Shown here: positions 20,963 through 28,683 of the stretch, one piece after another
Position numbering within the stretch: the first letter of the stretch is position 1
How the letters are laid out: every line of letters begins with the position of its first letter
From: a virus
Virus record (IMG/VR): IMGVR_UViG_3300017967_000142
Coordinates: 1 to 28,683 of that record
Reading direction: 5' to 3' (one strand)
DNA length: 28,683 nt
Notes under the pieces: generated by a model
Databases searched by the model: none
What the model saw: the letters and a program-made list of their open reading frames with translations, nothing else
What the model was told of the DNA's origin: nothing
Position numbers and translations under genes: made by a program

Positions 20963-22063
20963 ATGGCTAGTTCAGTTCAATCTTCACTTGAGCAGGCAGC
21001 ATCTGCGATGGGAGTCGAGATTAGTGACACCCCAAACTTTGAATCAGATGCCCAACCTCAAGAGTCGCAACCGCAAGAAGTAAATGAAGTACAGGAAAGC
21101 GTACAAGAAAGCGTACAAGAACCTGTACAAGAAGATATTGAGCAACCCGTTGCTGAAACGGAAAGTTCTTTGACAAACGAGGTAGACGAAGATGTAGACA
21201 TTGACTCACTAATGCTACAATACTACAATGAGAAATTCGGCGTAGAACATAGTTCGTGGGACGACATACAATCTAGTACACCTCAAACAGAGCCAAATGA
21301 GTTGCCAGAAGCAATTAAGATTATTGCCGATTTTGTAGAGCAAACGGGTCGAAGCCCCGAAGACTGGTTCCGCTACCAACAACTTAACCCATCCGAAATG
21401 GATGATATGACTGTGGTGCGTATTAGTCTAGCCCAACAGAATCCTGATCTTAATCAATCTGAACTAGACCTTTTAATTTCAAGGAAGTACAAACTTGATG
21501 AGAATCGTTTTGATAACGATGAGATCGAGTATTCTAAATTGCAATTAAAACTAGATGCGAAGACTGCTCGGCAAGAGATTGACAATGTCCGAAATGGATT
21601 CAAGCTCCCCGCACAGACAGAGACTGCTCAAGAGGTTCAAAGTCCAATAGACGACAATTGGATTTCTTCTATGTCCAACACTGTAGATAATATCGAAGGG
21701 TTGACATTTGAATTAGGTGGTGGTGACGAGTTCACCTTTACCTTGGGAGAAAATTACAAGAGTCAACTAAAGGACAAAAACACTCGATTAGATGAGTTCT
21801 TTGACCCTTATGTTAATGATCGGGGAGATTGGAATCATGAATTGTTGAGTTCTCATAGAGCGGTTATCGATAATATCGAGAACATTGTTCGTGCTGCCTA
21901 CCAATATGGTTTAGGTAAAGGACAAAAGAAAATCGTTGAGAGAGCAGCAAATATTGATGCCTCTTCTCCAAATCAACAAAGTAGAGGAGAAACAAATCAA
22001 GTTGAGAAACAAATCATGGATGCCCTATTTAAAGGAGGGGATACATTGATGCGATTTAAGTAA
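20963..22063 (+). CDS. Scaffold-like protein upstream of the major capsid
   Basis: The 366-residue protein is strongly acidic and rich in Gln, Glu and Asp, and largely helical or disordered. The first about 90 residues are low complexity, including four VQE(S/P/D) units. The C-terminal end (about 300-366) has helices and a basic finish (KGGDTLMRFK), a layout common in scaffolds, whose basic end contacts the shell. It lies 27 bases before the capsid gene and shares its promoter. Position, charge and composition support a head-assembly scaffold. No protease motif is visible, so removal of the scaffold by cleavage cannot be judged. Confidence 0.75.
   Translation: MASSVQSSLEQAASAMGVEISDTPNFESDAQPQESQPQEVNEVQESVQESVQEPVQEDIEQPVAETESSLTNEVDEDVDIDSLMLQYYNEKFGVEHSSWDDIQSSTPQTEPNELPEAIKIIADFVEQTGRSPEDWFRYQQLNPSEMDDMTVVRISLAQQNPDLNQSELDLLISRKYKLDENRFDNDEIEYSKLQLKLDAKTARQEIDNVRNGFKLPAQTETAQEVQSPIDDNWISSMSNTVDNIEGLTFELGGGDEFTFTLGENYKSQLKDKNTRLDEFFDPYVNDRGDWNHELLSSHRAVIDNIENIVRAAYQYGLGKGQKKIVERAANIDASSPNQQSRGETNQVEKQIMDALFKGGDTLMRFK
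21089..21136 (+). repeat. Four tandem 12-base repeats in the scaffold gene
   Basis: Units of GTACA(A/G)GAA plus three bases start at 21089, 21101, 21113 and 21125 and encode VQES, VQES, VQEP and VQED. The near-identity at DNA level points to recent slippage, so the number may vary among relatives. Confidence 0.85.
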
Positions 22064-22090
22064 TTTGTTTAAAGGCTAAATAAAAATATT

Positions 22091-23449
22091 ATGGCTATTA
22101 CAGGTGCATTTAACGATGCAGACAGCCCTTCAGTAGGGAACATCCGCCGTGCAACGATTGATAAGTATTCAGCGTTGGGCGATTATATCGATGAAATCAA
22201 CAAGCCGGATAATCGTGAGTTGTTGGTTAAAACTTTCGGAGACCAAGGTATCACTGGTTTCTTGAAATTGACAGGAGCAGTTAAGTCGGCAGGTACTGCT
22301 GATCAAGTACAATGGTGGGAGGAGACTCGTCTTCACTCTGTTCAGAAGTACACAGTATCAGGTAGTGCAATCGCTGCGGCTGAATCACAAACAGTTACTG
22401 TAGGTAGCAACGATACCAATGTTCGTGTTGGGGATGTTGTATTGCTTCCTGCTGGTGAGCGAGCTTATGTATCTGCGGTTACCGCTGGTACTTCATTTGT
22501 TATCAAGCACTTGTTGGAATCTAACCTTCCAGAGATTGCTGTAGGTAGCGGTGAGTTCGCAATCATCGGTAACTTGTATGCTCAAGGTACTGATCAACCA
22601 AGCCAATTCTTCGAAAGCAATGTCGTGAAGCGTACTAACGACTACATGATTTTGAAAGAAGTATACAAGGTATCTGGTTCTCAAGCAACCAACATCGGTT
22701 GGATTAACTTGGGTAACGGAGACTACCGCTGGTACTTGAAGAATGAAGCAGACACTCGTCAGCGTTTCATGGACAAGCGTGAAATGATGATGTTGTTGGG
22801 TCAGAAGGTAACACAAAACGATTCTGCATTGAGCGGTATCGCTGGTTCAGAAGGTTACTTCGCAGCAATCGCTGATCGTGGTATCAATGTTACTGGTGGT
22901 GCAATGACTGCATTGAGCGACTTCGATGCTCTTATCAAAGAGTTCGACAAGCAAGGTGCTAACCCAGAGTACGCTCTATATGTGAATCGTACTCAAGACT
23001 TGGCTATCGATGACATGTTGGCTTCAGCAGGTCACACTGCTTCTGGTGGTACGACTACAGGTTTGGCTGCTAACTTCGGTGCGTTCAACAACGATGCTAA
23101 CATGGCAGTTAAATTAGGCTTCAAATCTTTCACTCGTGGTGGTTACACTTTCCACAAGCACGACTGGAAATTGTTGAACGATCCTACATTGTTGGGTTCA
23201 GGTGCTGAATTTATCGGTGCTGCGATTCCTTTGTCAACTGTTGTTGACCCTAAATCAGGAGACCGCAACCCATCTTTGGAGATGAACTACAAAGCGTCTA
23301 ACGGCTACTCTCGTGAAATGGAACACTGGATTACAGGTTCTGTTCTAGGTGCTAGTACTGACGGCAATGACTTTGCACAGTTCAACTACCGCTCTGAAGT
23401 ATGTTTGGTAACTCGTGGTGCTAACCGCCACGCTTTGATTACTGCATAA
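22091..23449 (+). CDS. Major capsid protein
   Basis: This 452-residue protein follows the scaffold gene and is closed by the strongest terminator in the window. It starts MAITGAFNDADSP, then a helical N-arm (RRATIDKYSALGDYIDEINKPDN), and continues with mixed alpha/beta sequence fitting an HK97-type fold. There is a WWEETRLHSVQKYTVSG strand region, a Lys/Glu/Arg helix (RQRFMDKREMMMLLGQKV), and a Gly/Ala-rich central part. Codon choice is visibly more uniform than in its neighbours (TTG, GGT, GCT, AAC), as expected of the most abundant virion protein. Sequence style resembles crAss-like capsids. Identification rests on position, length, codon use and terminator; no short signature motif exists for the family. 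Confidence 0.85.
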   Translation: MAITGAFNDADSPSVGNIRRATIDKYSALGDYIDEINKPDNRELLVKTFGDQGITGFLKLTGAVKSAGTADQVQWWEETRLHSVQKYTVSGSAIAAAESQTVTVGSNDTNVRVGDVVLLPAGERAYVSAVTAGTSFVIKHLLESNLPEIAVGSGEFAIIGNLYAQGTDQPSQFFESNVVKRTNDYMILKEVYKVSGSQATNIGWINLGNGDYRWYLKNEADTRQRFMDKREMMMLLGQKVTQNDSALSGIAGSEGYFAAIADRGINVTGGAMTALSDFDALIKEFDKQGANPEYALYVNRTQDLAIDDMLASAGHTASGGTTTGLAANFGAFNNDANMAVKLGFKSFTRGGYTFHKHDWKLLNDPTLLGSGAEFIGAAIPLSTVVDPKSGDRNPSLEMNYKASNGYSREMEHWITGSVLGASTDGNDFAQFNYRSEVCLVTRGANRHALITA

Positions 23450-23460
23450 TCAACTCTATA

Positions 23461-23493
23461 GATCGGGGGAGGGAAACCTTCCCCGGTCTTTTT
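23461..23493 (+). terminator. Strong intrinsic terminator after the capsid gene
   Basis: Positions 23461-23472 pair with 23477-23488 in a 12-base-pair stem (two wobbles) closed by a GAAA tetraloop and followed by five Ts. Confidence 0.92.
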
Positions 23494-23524
23494 ATTTATT
23501 GGTTAATTAAATTCAATTTTTATC

Positions 23525-24349
23525 ATGGCAGCAACTGCTCAAAAGAAAGGTCCAGGGCGACCTCCAAAAAAGCCTTCTACTGAAAATGTAGCAATCGCTA
23601 CTGCTCCTCCTAAAGTTCCAAGAAAGGATGTATGGGAGAAAAAAGACAAACTATATCGTGTATTATCTGGAGGTGGTATTGTTTACTCATTACCTCAAAC
23701 AGGTGTTACTATATATGATGAAAGCAAAAACACCATTCGTGAAATTCGCTATTGTCCTAACGAAGCCTCTATTTGGCGTGATGAACAAAGTGAGTTTGCA
23801 CAACGAGAGCATATCATGTTCCGTGATGGTTTGTTGTATGTGCCTTACACAAAGCCCAACCTAATCGAGTACCTTACCAAGCACCCGGGAAATACGGAGA
23901 ATGGTGGTAATCGTTTTGAGTTGGTTGATGATGCGAAGACGGCAGAGGAACAGTTATCTACTGAATTCCAAATGCTAGATGCGGTTCAACTTGTTCGAGA
24001 CAAAGAAATCGATGAACTGCTCCCGATCGCATTATTCTATAACATGAATGTAAACCGACCTTCAAGTGAGATTAGATTCGACCTGTTGCAAGAAGCTCGA
24101 TCAAACCCAGCAAGTTTTATTAGTGCGTTTGACAACCCAATGGTTGCTGTGCGTTCTACAATTAAGACGGCAGAAATGTATCAAATCATCAAGAGCGATG
24201 AGTCTGGAACATATTGGTTTGATAGCGGTCGATTAATTGTATCTACACCTGTGGGTCAAGATAGTATTGATGTACTTGCTCGTTTCTGTATGACGGAAAA
24301 GGGTTCTCTCGTGCTATCCGAATTAGAGCAAAAGGTCTCACGACTATAG
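23525..24349 (+). CDS. Structural protein downstream of capsid, with AT-hook-like N-terminus
   Basis: The 274-residue protein begins with a basic, Pro-rich tail (KKGPGRPPKKPS, residues 6-17) whose GRP core resembles an AT-hook for the DNA minor groove. The remainder has a beta-rich region (YRVLSGGGIVYSLPQTGVTIYDES, then REHIMFRDGLLYVPYTKPNLIEYL) and a C-terminal helical region. The pattern 'YRVLSGG-x-V-x-S-LPQ' followed by 'E-x-x-x-FRDG-x-L-x-V' is similar to proteins after the capsid gene in other Bacteroidota phages, in my memory. A role in head completion or DNA contact is plausible. It has no visible TAnnTTTG, and a terminator follows it at 24404. Confidence 0.6.
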   Translation: MAATAQKKGPGRPPKKPSTENVAIATAPPKVPRKDVWEKKDKLYRVLSGGGIVYSLPQTGVTIYDESKNTIREIRYCPNEASIWRDEQSEFAQREHIMFRDGLLYVPYTKPNLIEYLTKHPGNTENGGNRFELVDDAKTAEEQLSTEFQMLDAVQLVRDKEIDELLPIALFYNMNVNRPSSEIRFDLLQEARSNPASFISAFDNPMVAVRSTIKTAEMYQIIKSDESGTYWFDSGRLIVSTPVGQDSIDVLARFCMTEKGSLVLSELEQKVSRL

Positions 24350-24403
24350 TAGAAATAATTTCACTCGTCACCTAGTGTGTTCGTATTACCTTTCTACTCG
24401 GAG

Positions 24404-24432
24404 GGGGCGGTCGATACCGCCCCTTTCTTTTT
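24404..24432 (+). terminator. Intrinsic terminator before the connector genes
   Basis: GGGGCGGT (24404-24411), loop CGAT and ACCGCCCC (24416-24423) form an 8-base-pair perfect stem followed by TTTCTTTTT. A TATATTTG element starts 3 bases later. Confidence 0.9.
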
Positions 24433-24434
24433 GG

Positions 24435-24442
24435 TATATTTG
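24435..24442 (+). promoter_or_regulatory. TAnnTTTG promoter element (TATATTTG) for the tail unit
   Basis: This element lies directly behind the terminator and 20 bases before ATG 24463. It probably drives the three coupled genes that follow. No TTG at -33. Confidence 0.5.
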
Positions 24443-24462
24443 TAGAACAATATATCACAGGT

Positions 24463-25203
24463 ATGGCTAGTGTCAATGTCGTTTATAATACATTAAAAGA
24501 TTTAGCGAATAAGGAGCAAAAAGGGTTTGTAACGCCTAGCGTATTCAACAACTTTGCAGCCATCGCCCAAGTCAATGTTTTCAAAGACATCTACGCTTCT
24601 TCTAGCAAGGGGCTTGTAGATCGGGTAAGGCGTATAGACCCATCACGCAACTTATCAAAAGTCAATAATGTAAAAGAAGATTTATCGGTTTTTTCTAAAA
24701 CCTCAACTATAACAAAGTCGAATGGTGTATTTGCGAAGCCAGACGACCTTATATATCTTATTGGTCTAACCACCAATGGATCAGTATTGCTTGGTCAAAG
24801 TACTCGTACCAACATTGAGATTGTATATGACGAGTCAAAGATTGACCACATCTTGAAGAGCGATCTTTCTGCTCCTAGCGAGTCGCATCCTATTGCGCTA
24901 GTTTCGAGCGATATAGAGGTGTTCCCTTCAAGTGTAAATAAAATTAGAGTGTCCTACTATAAGTACCCTCAAGGCATTGTGCCTAACACGGGAGCGAAGT
25001 CGGTATCACTTCCTAGTTACCAATACAATACTTCGAGCGGTGTGCATGTATTTGATGCTGCAAATAGTATTGATTTTGAATTGCCTGATCACTATGTACC
25101 AGAACTCGTGGTTGAGTTGGCTAAACTTATCGGCATCAACTTACGAGATAAAGATGTATTCGGATATGGTCAAGCGGAAGAACTTCAAAAAAAGACTAAA
25201 TAA
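24463..25203 (+). CDS. Head-tail connector (ring) protein
   Basis: The 246-residue protein begins with helices (VNVVYNTLKDLANKEQKGFVTPSVFNNFAAIAQ) and continues as a beta-rich domain with a C-terminal helix (HYVPELVVELAKLIGINLRDKDVFGYGQ). The opening 'DLANKEQKGFVTPSVFN' resembles a ring protein of crAss-like and Cellulophaga podophages. I identify it by memory and position only. It overlaps the next gene by one base (TAATG at 25201-25205), showing tight coupling among three genes that together should form the neck and short tail. A head-completion or ring role is likely; the exact ring cannot be assigned. Confidence 0.62.
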   Translation: MASVNVVYNTLKDLANKEQKGFVTPSVFNNFAAIAQVNVFKDIYASSSKGLVDRVRRIDPSRNLSKVNNVKEDLSVFSKTSTITKSNGVFAKPDDLIYLIGLTTNGSVLLGQSTRTNIEIVYDESKIDHILKSDLSAPSESHPIALVSSDIEVFPSSVNKIRVSYYKYPQGIVPNTGAKSVSLPSYQYNTSSGVHVFDAANSIDFELPDHYVPELVVELAKLIGINLRDKDVFGYGQAEELQKKTK

Positions 25204-26030
25204 TGGCTCGTAATTATACAACATTAGATCAGATTGTTTCGGACTATATTATCACTATGGAGGGTGATGATTATGCTAACAATGTTTCCGATACACTGAT
25301 CCGTACATACGCCAAGCGTGGTATTAGAGAGATGGGCTTTGACATGTCTAAAAAGTTACGCTCATTAAAGTTGTCTATCAACTCCGCAAACAATACTGTA
25401 GAACTGCCTGATGATTATGTTGACCTTGTTAAGTTAGGGGTTATTGGTGCGGATGGTCTTGTGTATGTGTATGGGGAAAACAAAAACTTACACATTGCTC
25501 AAAAATATGATGTAGACACCGGTGATGACCTAGTAGCAGCCAACGCTAGTGACAGTGATGGCGATGGCGTTTATGACCGAGTAGATGTTGATAGCCCCAC
25601 AGTAGAGTATGATGGTCTTCGTGGCTATGACTCTTATGTGTTTAGAAACTACCTATACGAAAATACAATGGGTGCTTTGTATGGACTTGGAGGTGGTGTG
25701 TACACAGGGGAATACCGAATTAACCTAGACCAAGATCGAATAGAGTTGAGTGCCTCCGATGATATTAGTGAGGTTGTTTTGGAATATGTTTGTGATGAAG
25801 CTCGTAGTACCAATCCTACTATCCATGTGTTTATGGAGTCTGCATTGAGAGCGTATATATATTTTAAAACCATCGAAAAGAAATCGGCAGTTCCATTAGG
25901 GGAAAAGGCTCGTGCTAGATCAGAATACTACAACGAAAGACGACTAGCCAACTCAAGAATGAAAGCCTTTGGAAAGGATGAGGCACTTAAAACGATTCGT
26001 AAGAATTTTAAGCAATCACCTAAATTCTAA
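25203..26030 (+). CDS. Tail tubular / P22 gp4-like connector protein
   Basis: The 275-residue protein opens with a helical region (TLDQIVSDYIITMEGDDY, SDTLIRTYAKRGIREMGFDM) followed by LSINSANNTVELPDDYVDLVKLGVIGADG, a pattern typical of tail tubular proteins (helix, then 'N-x-x-x-LP-x-D-Y-x-x-L'). A Ca-binding-like acidic stretch (ASDSDGDGVYDRVDVDS) lies near residues 116-132. The C-terminal part is helical and basic (KKSAVPLGEKARARSEYYNERR). It overlaps both neighbours by one base. It is expected to sit below the portal as a ring. The acidic loop DSDGDGVYD fits an EF-hand-like calcium loop, but metal binding is only inferred. Confidence 0.68.
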   Translation: MARNYTTLDQIVSDYIITMEGDDYANNVSDTLIRTYAKRGIREMGFDMSKKLRSLKLSINSANNTVELPDDYVDLVKLGVIGADGLVYVYGENKNLHIAQKYDVDTGDDLVAANASDSDGDGVYDRVDVDSPTVEYDGLRGYDSYVFRNYLYENTMGALYGLGGGVYTGEYRINLDQDRIELSASDDISEVVLEYVCDEARSTNPTIHVFMESALRAYIYFKTIEKKSAVPLGEKARARSEYYNERRLANSRMKAFGKDEALKTIRKNFKQSPKF

Positions 26031-28683
26031 TGATAAACAAGATTGTACCACAATATCTCAACAAGTCAGATGACGAAAGACTAGTCCAGGCGGTTGAGAT
26101 GACCAATGCAGAGAATATCCGCATATCGTCTGATGATGATGGCGATGCCGGTATATTGAAAACTATTAAGGGTAATACTGCTATTCGTGCTAAAGCAAGT
26201 GCTGATGAGTTTGCAGAGGAGTCTGGTATATATTCTGTAGTGGGTCAAGTGTCTATTCCCAAAAAGCAACAAGTAATTTATTTTGTCCGTGCTAAAACAC
26301 CAAACAATAATGGCGGTGTGGATAGCATATATAGATACAATGTAGAAGGAGTAAACTACGAACTGCTCTTTAGAAGTAGTGTGTTGAACTTCCAAGCGGA
26401 TACGCTTATCGAAGCCGATGTCACCTTCAATGATCAGGACGAAATGCTTCTTTACTTTACGGACGGATACAATCCTCCTCGTAAAATAAACATCGATCGA
26501 TTGACGGCAAACGCCGACAAGATTTGGAAGGATAATACTGATCCCGATTACTACACAGATGCGGAGCGTAATGAGTTTATCGAAGTGTGTAAAGCACCTC
26601 CTCTAGACCCTATTACATTTGATTATGTAACGGACTCGGACTACAAGCAAAACAACATAGACAAAAAGTCTTTTCAGTTTGCATACCAATACATTTATTT
26701 AGATGGCGAAGAGAGTTCCGTATCTACATATTCGGCGTTGGCTATAAACCCCAACACATATGGGGAGGGTATTGTAAACTCCAATTTCGTTATATACAAC
26801 AATAAACTTACCTTGACTTTTACGAGTGGGAACTCGGAGGTTGAGAAGGTGCGTATACTTGCACGAAAAGGGGGGTCAACTGTTTTTTATAAAATCGGTG
26901 AAGTAGACAATCCAACTACTTCTACTGGTACCTTTGACTTCCTAAACGATGGAGCATACCCTGCCGTGTCTGCCGCCGATATCGATAAGATATATGACAA
27001 TGTACCACTCAAAGCAAACGCCCAATCAATATCAGGTAACCGCCTTATGTATGGCGATTACATTGAGGGCTTTGACAACATCTCAATCAATGTAGAGTCC
27101 TCGGTAGTATACAGAGGTGTAGAAGACCCAGGCGTTATCACCGCTAGTATTGAGAACCCTTCTTCGGGAGGACCAGTACATATCCTTCTTGATGGTAGTA
27201 CCATGGAAAGCTCGTATGATGCAGGAGCAGTTATTGCTATTCGTGTTGTATTGACTTCAACATCGGGTGCTATTATCAAGGTGCGTAAAAATTCTTCGGG
27301 ATATCTATTTACCGATGACTTTGTAAACTCTACTCTAAACTTTGATTTTGGTATCGGTAAGTACAATGATGCTAACTTCCCAATAGATGTTCCTTTTTCT
27401 AATAAGTCTATTACTCTAGATGCATCTATACTTCTAGGTAGTACGATGACAAGAGATGAAATTTTAGATGACCTTGCAAGTCAATTTGAATCTACCGATG
27501 ACATCACCTATTCTCATACAGAAACACTTGTTGGGAGAGATGCGGTAATCACCGCTGTTAATACGGACACTAACCCTTCTTCAATTGCCGTTGGAGACAC
27601 AGTTGAAATTGGATTAGACTTCCCTAGTGTTGTGATTGAGTTTGACGAAGACACTTCTTATAGTGTAACTGGAAAAAGAAAGATCGACCTAGACATAACA
27701 ACACTTCAAGCCAAGGTTAGTGTAGATTCTCAAAGCAGAAGAGTTATTCAATATAACGGAGGTAACGCTTCGGGATATGATACGAGAACGCCACAAACAC
27801 AATCTATTGTAGTAGCCAATATTTATCATGTTAGCAAAACAGGATTTAGTCTTTCTACTACATTTAATTATGCCTACCAAGCGGGGATAAGTTCTTTCAA
27901 GACAAGCGCAATTCATAGTTTTGGTATTGTCTACTATGACAATAAGGGAAGGTCTTCTTTCGTTCAAAAAATTGATGGGGTTTATGTAGCAGGATTTGGC
28001 GAAACCGCTCGTGGTAGTAACAGGGGAGCAGCCCAAGTAAACCTTAAGATTAAACATGACCCACCATCGTGGGCAACCAAGTATCAAATTGTTTACGGAG
28101 GTAACCAAACATATACCGACTTTGTACAGTATAGTGTTGCCGGAGCGCACTACAAGAACAACCTTATATACCTAGACATATCTACCCTAGAGGGAAAAGA
28201 TATGAGCTACAACAATGAAAAGAACACTGATCTAGAGTACACATTTACCGAGGGAGATACACTTCGTATTATATCTTATTATGATAGTAGTGAGACTCGC
28301 CAATACCTTGATGGCTACACCTTTGGTGTTATTAGGAAAGAGGTGGTCACGGACTCTACCGAAGTAACTCCTAATAGGGCTTCTACATATGTAGTTATTC
28401 GTGATGAGGATTATGGTACAAAGCCCCTTGACGACTTTAATCTTGCCGATGTAAAAGCAGGAAACGATAAGTGGGGACAGCGTGTGATTGTAGAAATCGC
28501 ATCTCCAAAGACTGTCGAGAATGATACAGTCTACTACGAGATGGGAGCGGTTTACGACATTACTAGTGGGGCGCATGTTGGTGATAGTACCGATGGCGGA
28601 TACCCTGTTGTTGAACTTATCCAGGGCGATGTGTACTTTAAGCCTAGACACATATTACTATCCGCTTTCGATAGCGGTAGCAG
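26030..28683 (+). CDS. Tail stabilisation / muzzle-like protein (N-terminal 884 residues, incomplete)
   Basis: The frame opens at ATG 26030, overlapping the previous stop by one base, and stays open to the window edge, so at least 884 residues exist and the C-terminus is missing. The beginning (MINKIVPQYLNKSDDERL, then EMTNAENIRISSDDDGDAG) resembles tail-stabilisation proteins (P22 gp10 type) and the long muzzle protein of crAss-like phages, whose N-terminus also has a 'D-x-R-x-x-x-x-x-x-x-x-x-x-N-I-R-x-S'-type segment. The rest is beta-rich with repeated Asp, Asn and Ser loops (LLYFTDGYNPPRKINID, FAYQYIYLDGEES), as in beta-propeller or sandwich tail parts. It closes the three-gene neck/tail unit. 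Confidence 0.72.
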   Translation, partial: MINKIVPQYLNKSDDERLVQAVEMTNAENIRISSDDDGDAGILKTIKGNTAIRAKASADEFAEESGIYSVVGQVSIPKKQQVIYFVRAKTPNNNGGVDSIYRYNVEGVNYELLFRSSVLNFQADTLIEADVTFNDQDEMLLYFTDGYNPPRKINIDRLTANADKIWKDNTDPDYYTDAERNEFIEVCKAPPLDPITFDYVTDSDYKQNNIDKKSFQFAYQYIYLDGEESSVSTYSALAINPNTYGEGIVNSNFVIYNNKLTLTFTSGNSEVEKVRILARKGGSTVFYKIGEVDNPTTSTGTFDFLNDGAYPAVSAADIDKIYDNVPLKANAQSISGNRLMYGDYIEGFDNISINVESSVVYRGVEDPGVITASIENPSSGGPVHILLDGSTMESSYDAGAVIAIRVVLTSTSGAIIKVRKNSSGYLFTDDFVNSTLNFDFGIGKYNDANFPIDVPFSNKSITLDASILLGSTMTRDEILDDLASQFESTDDITYSHTETLVGRDAVITAVNTDTNPSSIAVGDTVEIGLDFPSVVIEFDEDTSYSVTGKRKIDLDITTLQAKVSVDSQSRRVIQYNGGNASGYDTRTPQTQSIVVANIYHVSKTGFSLSTTFNYAYQAGISSFKTSAIHSFGIVYYDNKGRSSFVQKIDGVYVAGFGETARGSNRGAAQVNLKIKHDPPSWATKYQIVYGGNQTYTDFVQYSVAGAHYKNNLIYLDISTLEGKDMSYNNEKNTDLEYTFTEGDTLRIISYYDSSETRQYLDGYTFGVIRKEVVTDSTEVTPNRASTYVVIRDEDYGTKPLDDFNLADVKAGNDKWGQRVIVEIASPKTVENDTVYYEMGAVYDITSGAHVGDSTDGGYPVVELIQGDVYFKPRHILLSAFDSGS

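Noticed and set aside
27689-28150. Minus-strand frames of 153 and 139 residues (27689-28150, 28232-28651) in the last gene
   Set aside because: They are antisense to a long open plus-strand frame that continues to the window end and overlaps its neighbour by one base. No start signals were seen.
1-28683. tRNA genes, rRNA, CRISPR arrays, IS elements, integrase or attachment sites
   Set aside because: No cloverleaf, spaced identical repeats, transposase or integrase motif was seen in the gaps, which total only about 1.1 kb. A tool-based scan was not possible.

Overview
This window is part of a tailed bacteriophage genome whose host is probably a member of the Bacteroidota (Flavobacteriia-like). 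The host call rests on a recurring intergenic motif, TAnnTTTG, which is the -7 promoter element of Bacteroidota. I count it in ten of about fifteen gaps between genes, and twice a TTG sits 16-19 bases upstream. Signal peptides ending in Ala-Gln and weak Shine-Dalgarno sequences fit the same host. The structural genes (705-residue terminase, 812-residue portal with a Gln-rich coiled-coil tail, scaffold, capsid, two connector proteins and a long tail-stabilisation-like protein) resemble crAss-like and Cellulophaga podophages in my memory. That placement is an inference.

Layout: 1-576 holds the end of a gene, a 216-base repeat-rich gap and a chain of three tiny overlapping genes. 569-1315 is a SAM-dependent (sugar O-methyltransferase-like) enzyme. 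1325-6138 is the packaging block (small ORF, TerL, portal). 6156-12396 is a fibre array: two small beta-rich proteins, a repeat-rich fibre, a 994-residue collagen-like fibre with a self-cleaving S74 chaperone, and a LamG/ConA-like lectin protein. 12396-14918 holds a small acidic protein and a 745-residue three-domain enzyme. 14949-18487 holds a coiled-coil protein, a lysozyme-like virion protein, a membrane protein, an exported thioredoxin-fold protein, an outer-membrane-barrel-like protein and several very small genes. 18534-20390 holds basic and cargo-like proteins, including a duplicated pair. One minus-strand exported protein lies at 20483-20839. 20963-28683 is the scaffold, major capsid, connector and tail block, and the last gene runs off the window.

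The most notable content is a candidate phage collagen-modification system. The fibre at 8440-11424 has about 213 Gly-X-Y triplets and, by hand count, 74 Lys residues, all in the Y position of an X-Lys-Gly sequence. That is the recognition sequence of animal collagen lysyl hydroxylases. Two genes downstream, one polypeptide carries a GT4-type glycosyltransferase, a GT25 domain resembling collagen galactosyltransferase, and a C-terminal Fe(II)/2-oxoglutarate dioxygenase that matches the PLOD lysyl hydroxylase domain across its whole length. Together these could build hydroxylysine, galactosyl-hydroxylysine and glucosyl-galactosyl-hydroxylysine on the fibre. A sugar-methyltransferase-like gene lies elsewhere in the window.

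Six hairpin terminators (8404, 15237, 18493, 20404, 23461, 24404) divide the window into short transcription units. Several sit directly against a TAnnTTTG promoter. No tRNA, rRNA, CRISPR array, IS element or integrase was seen.
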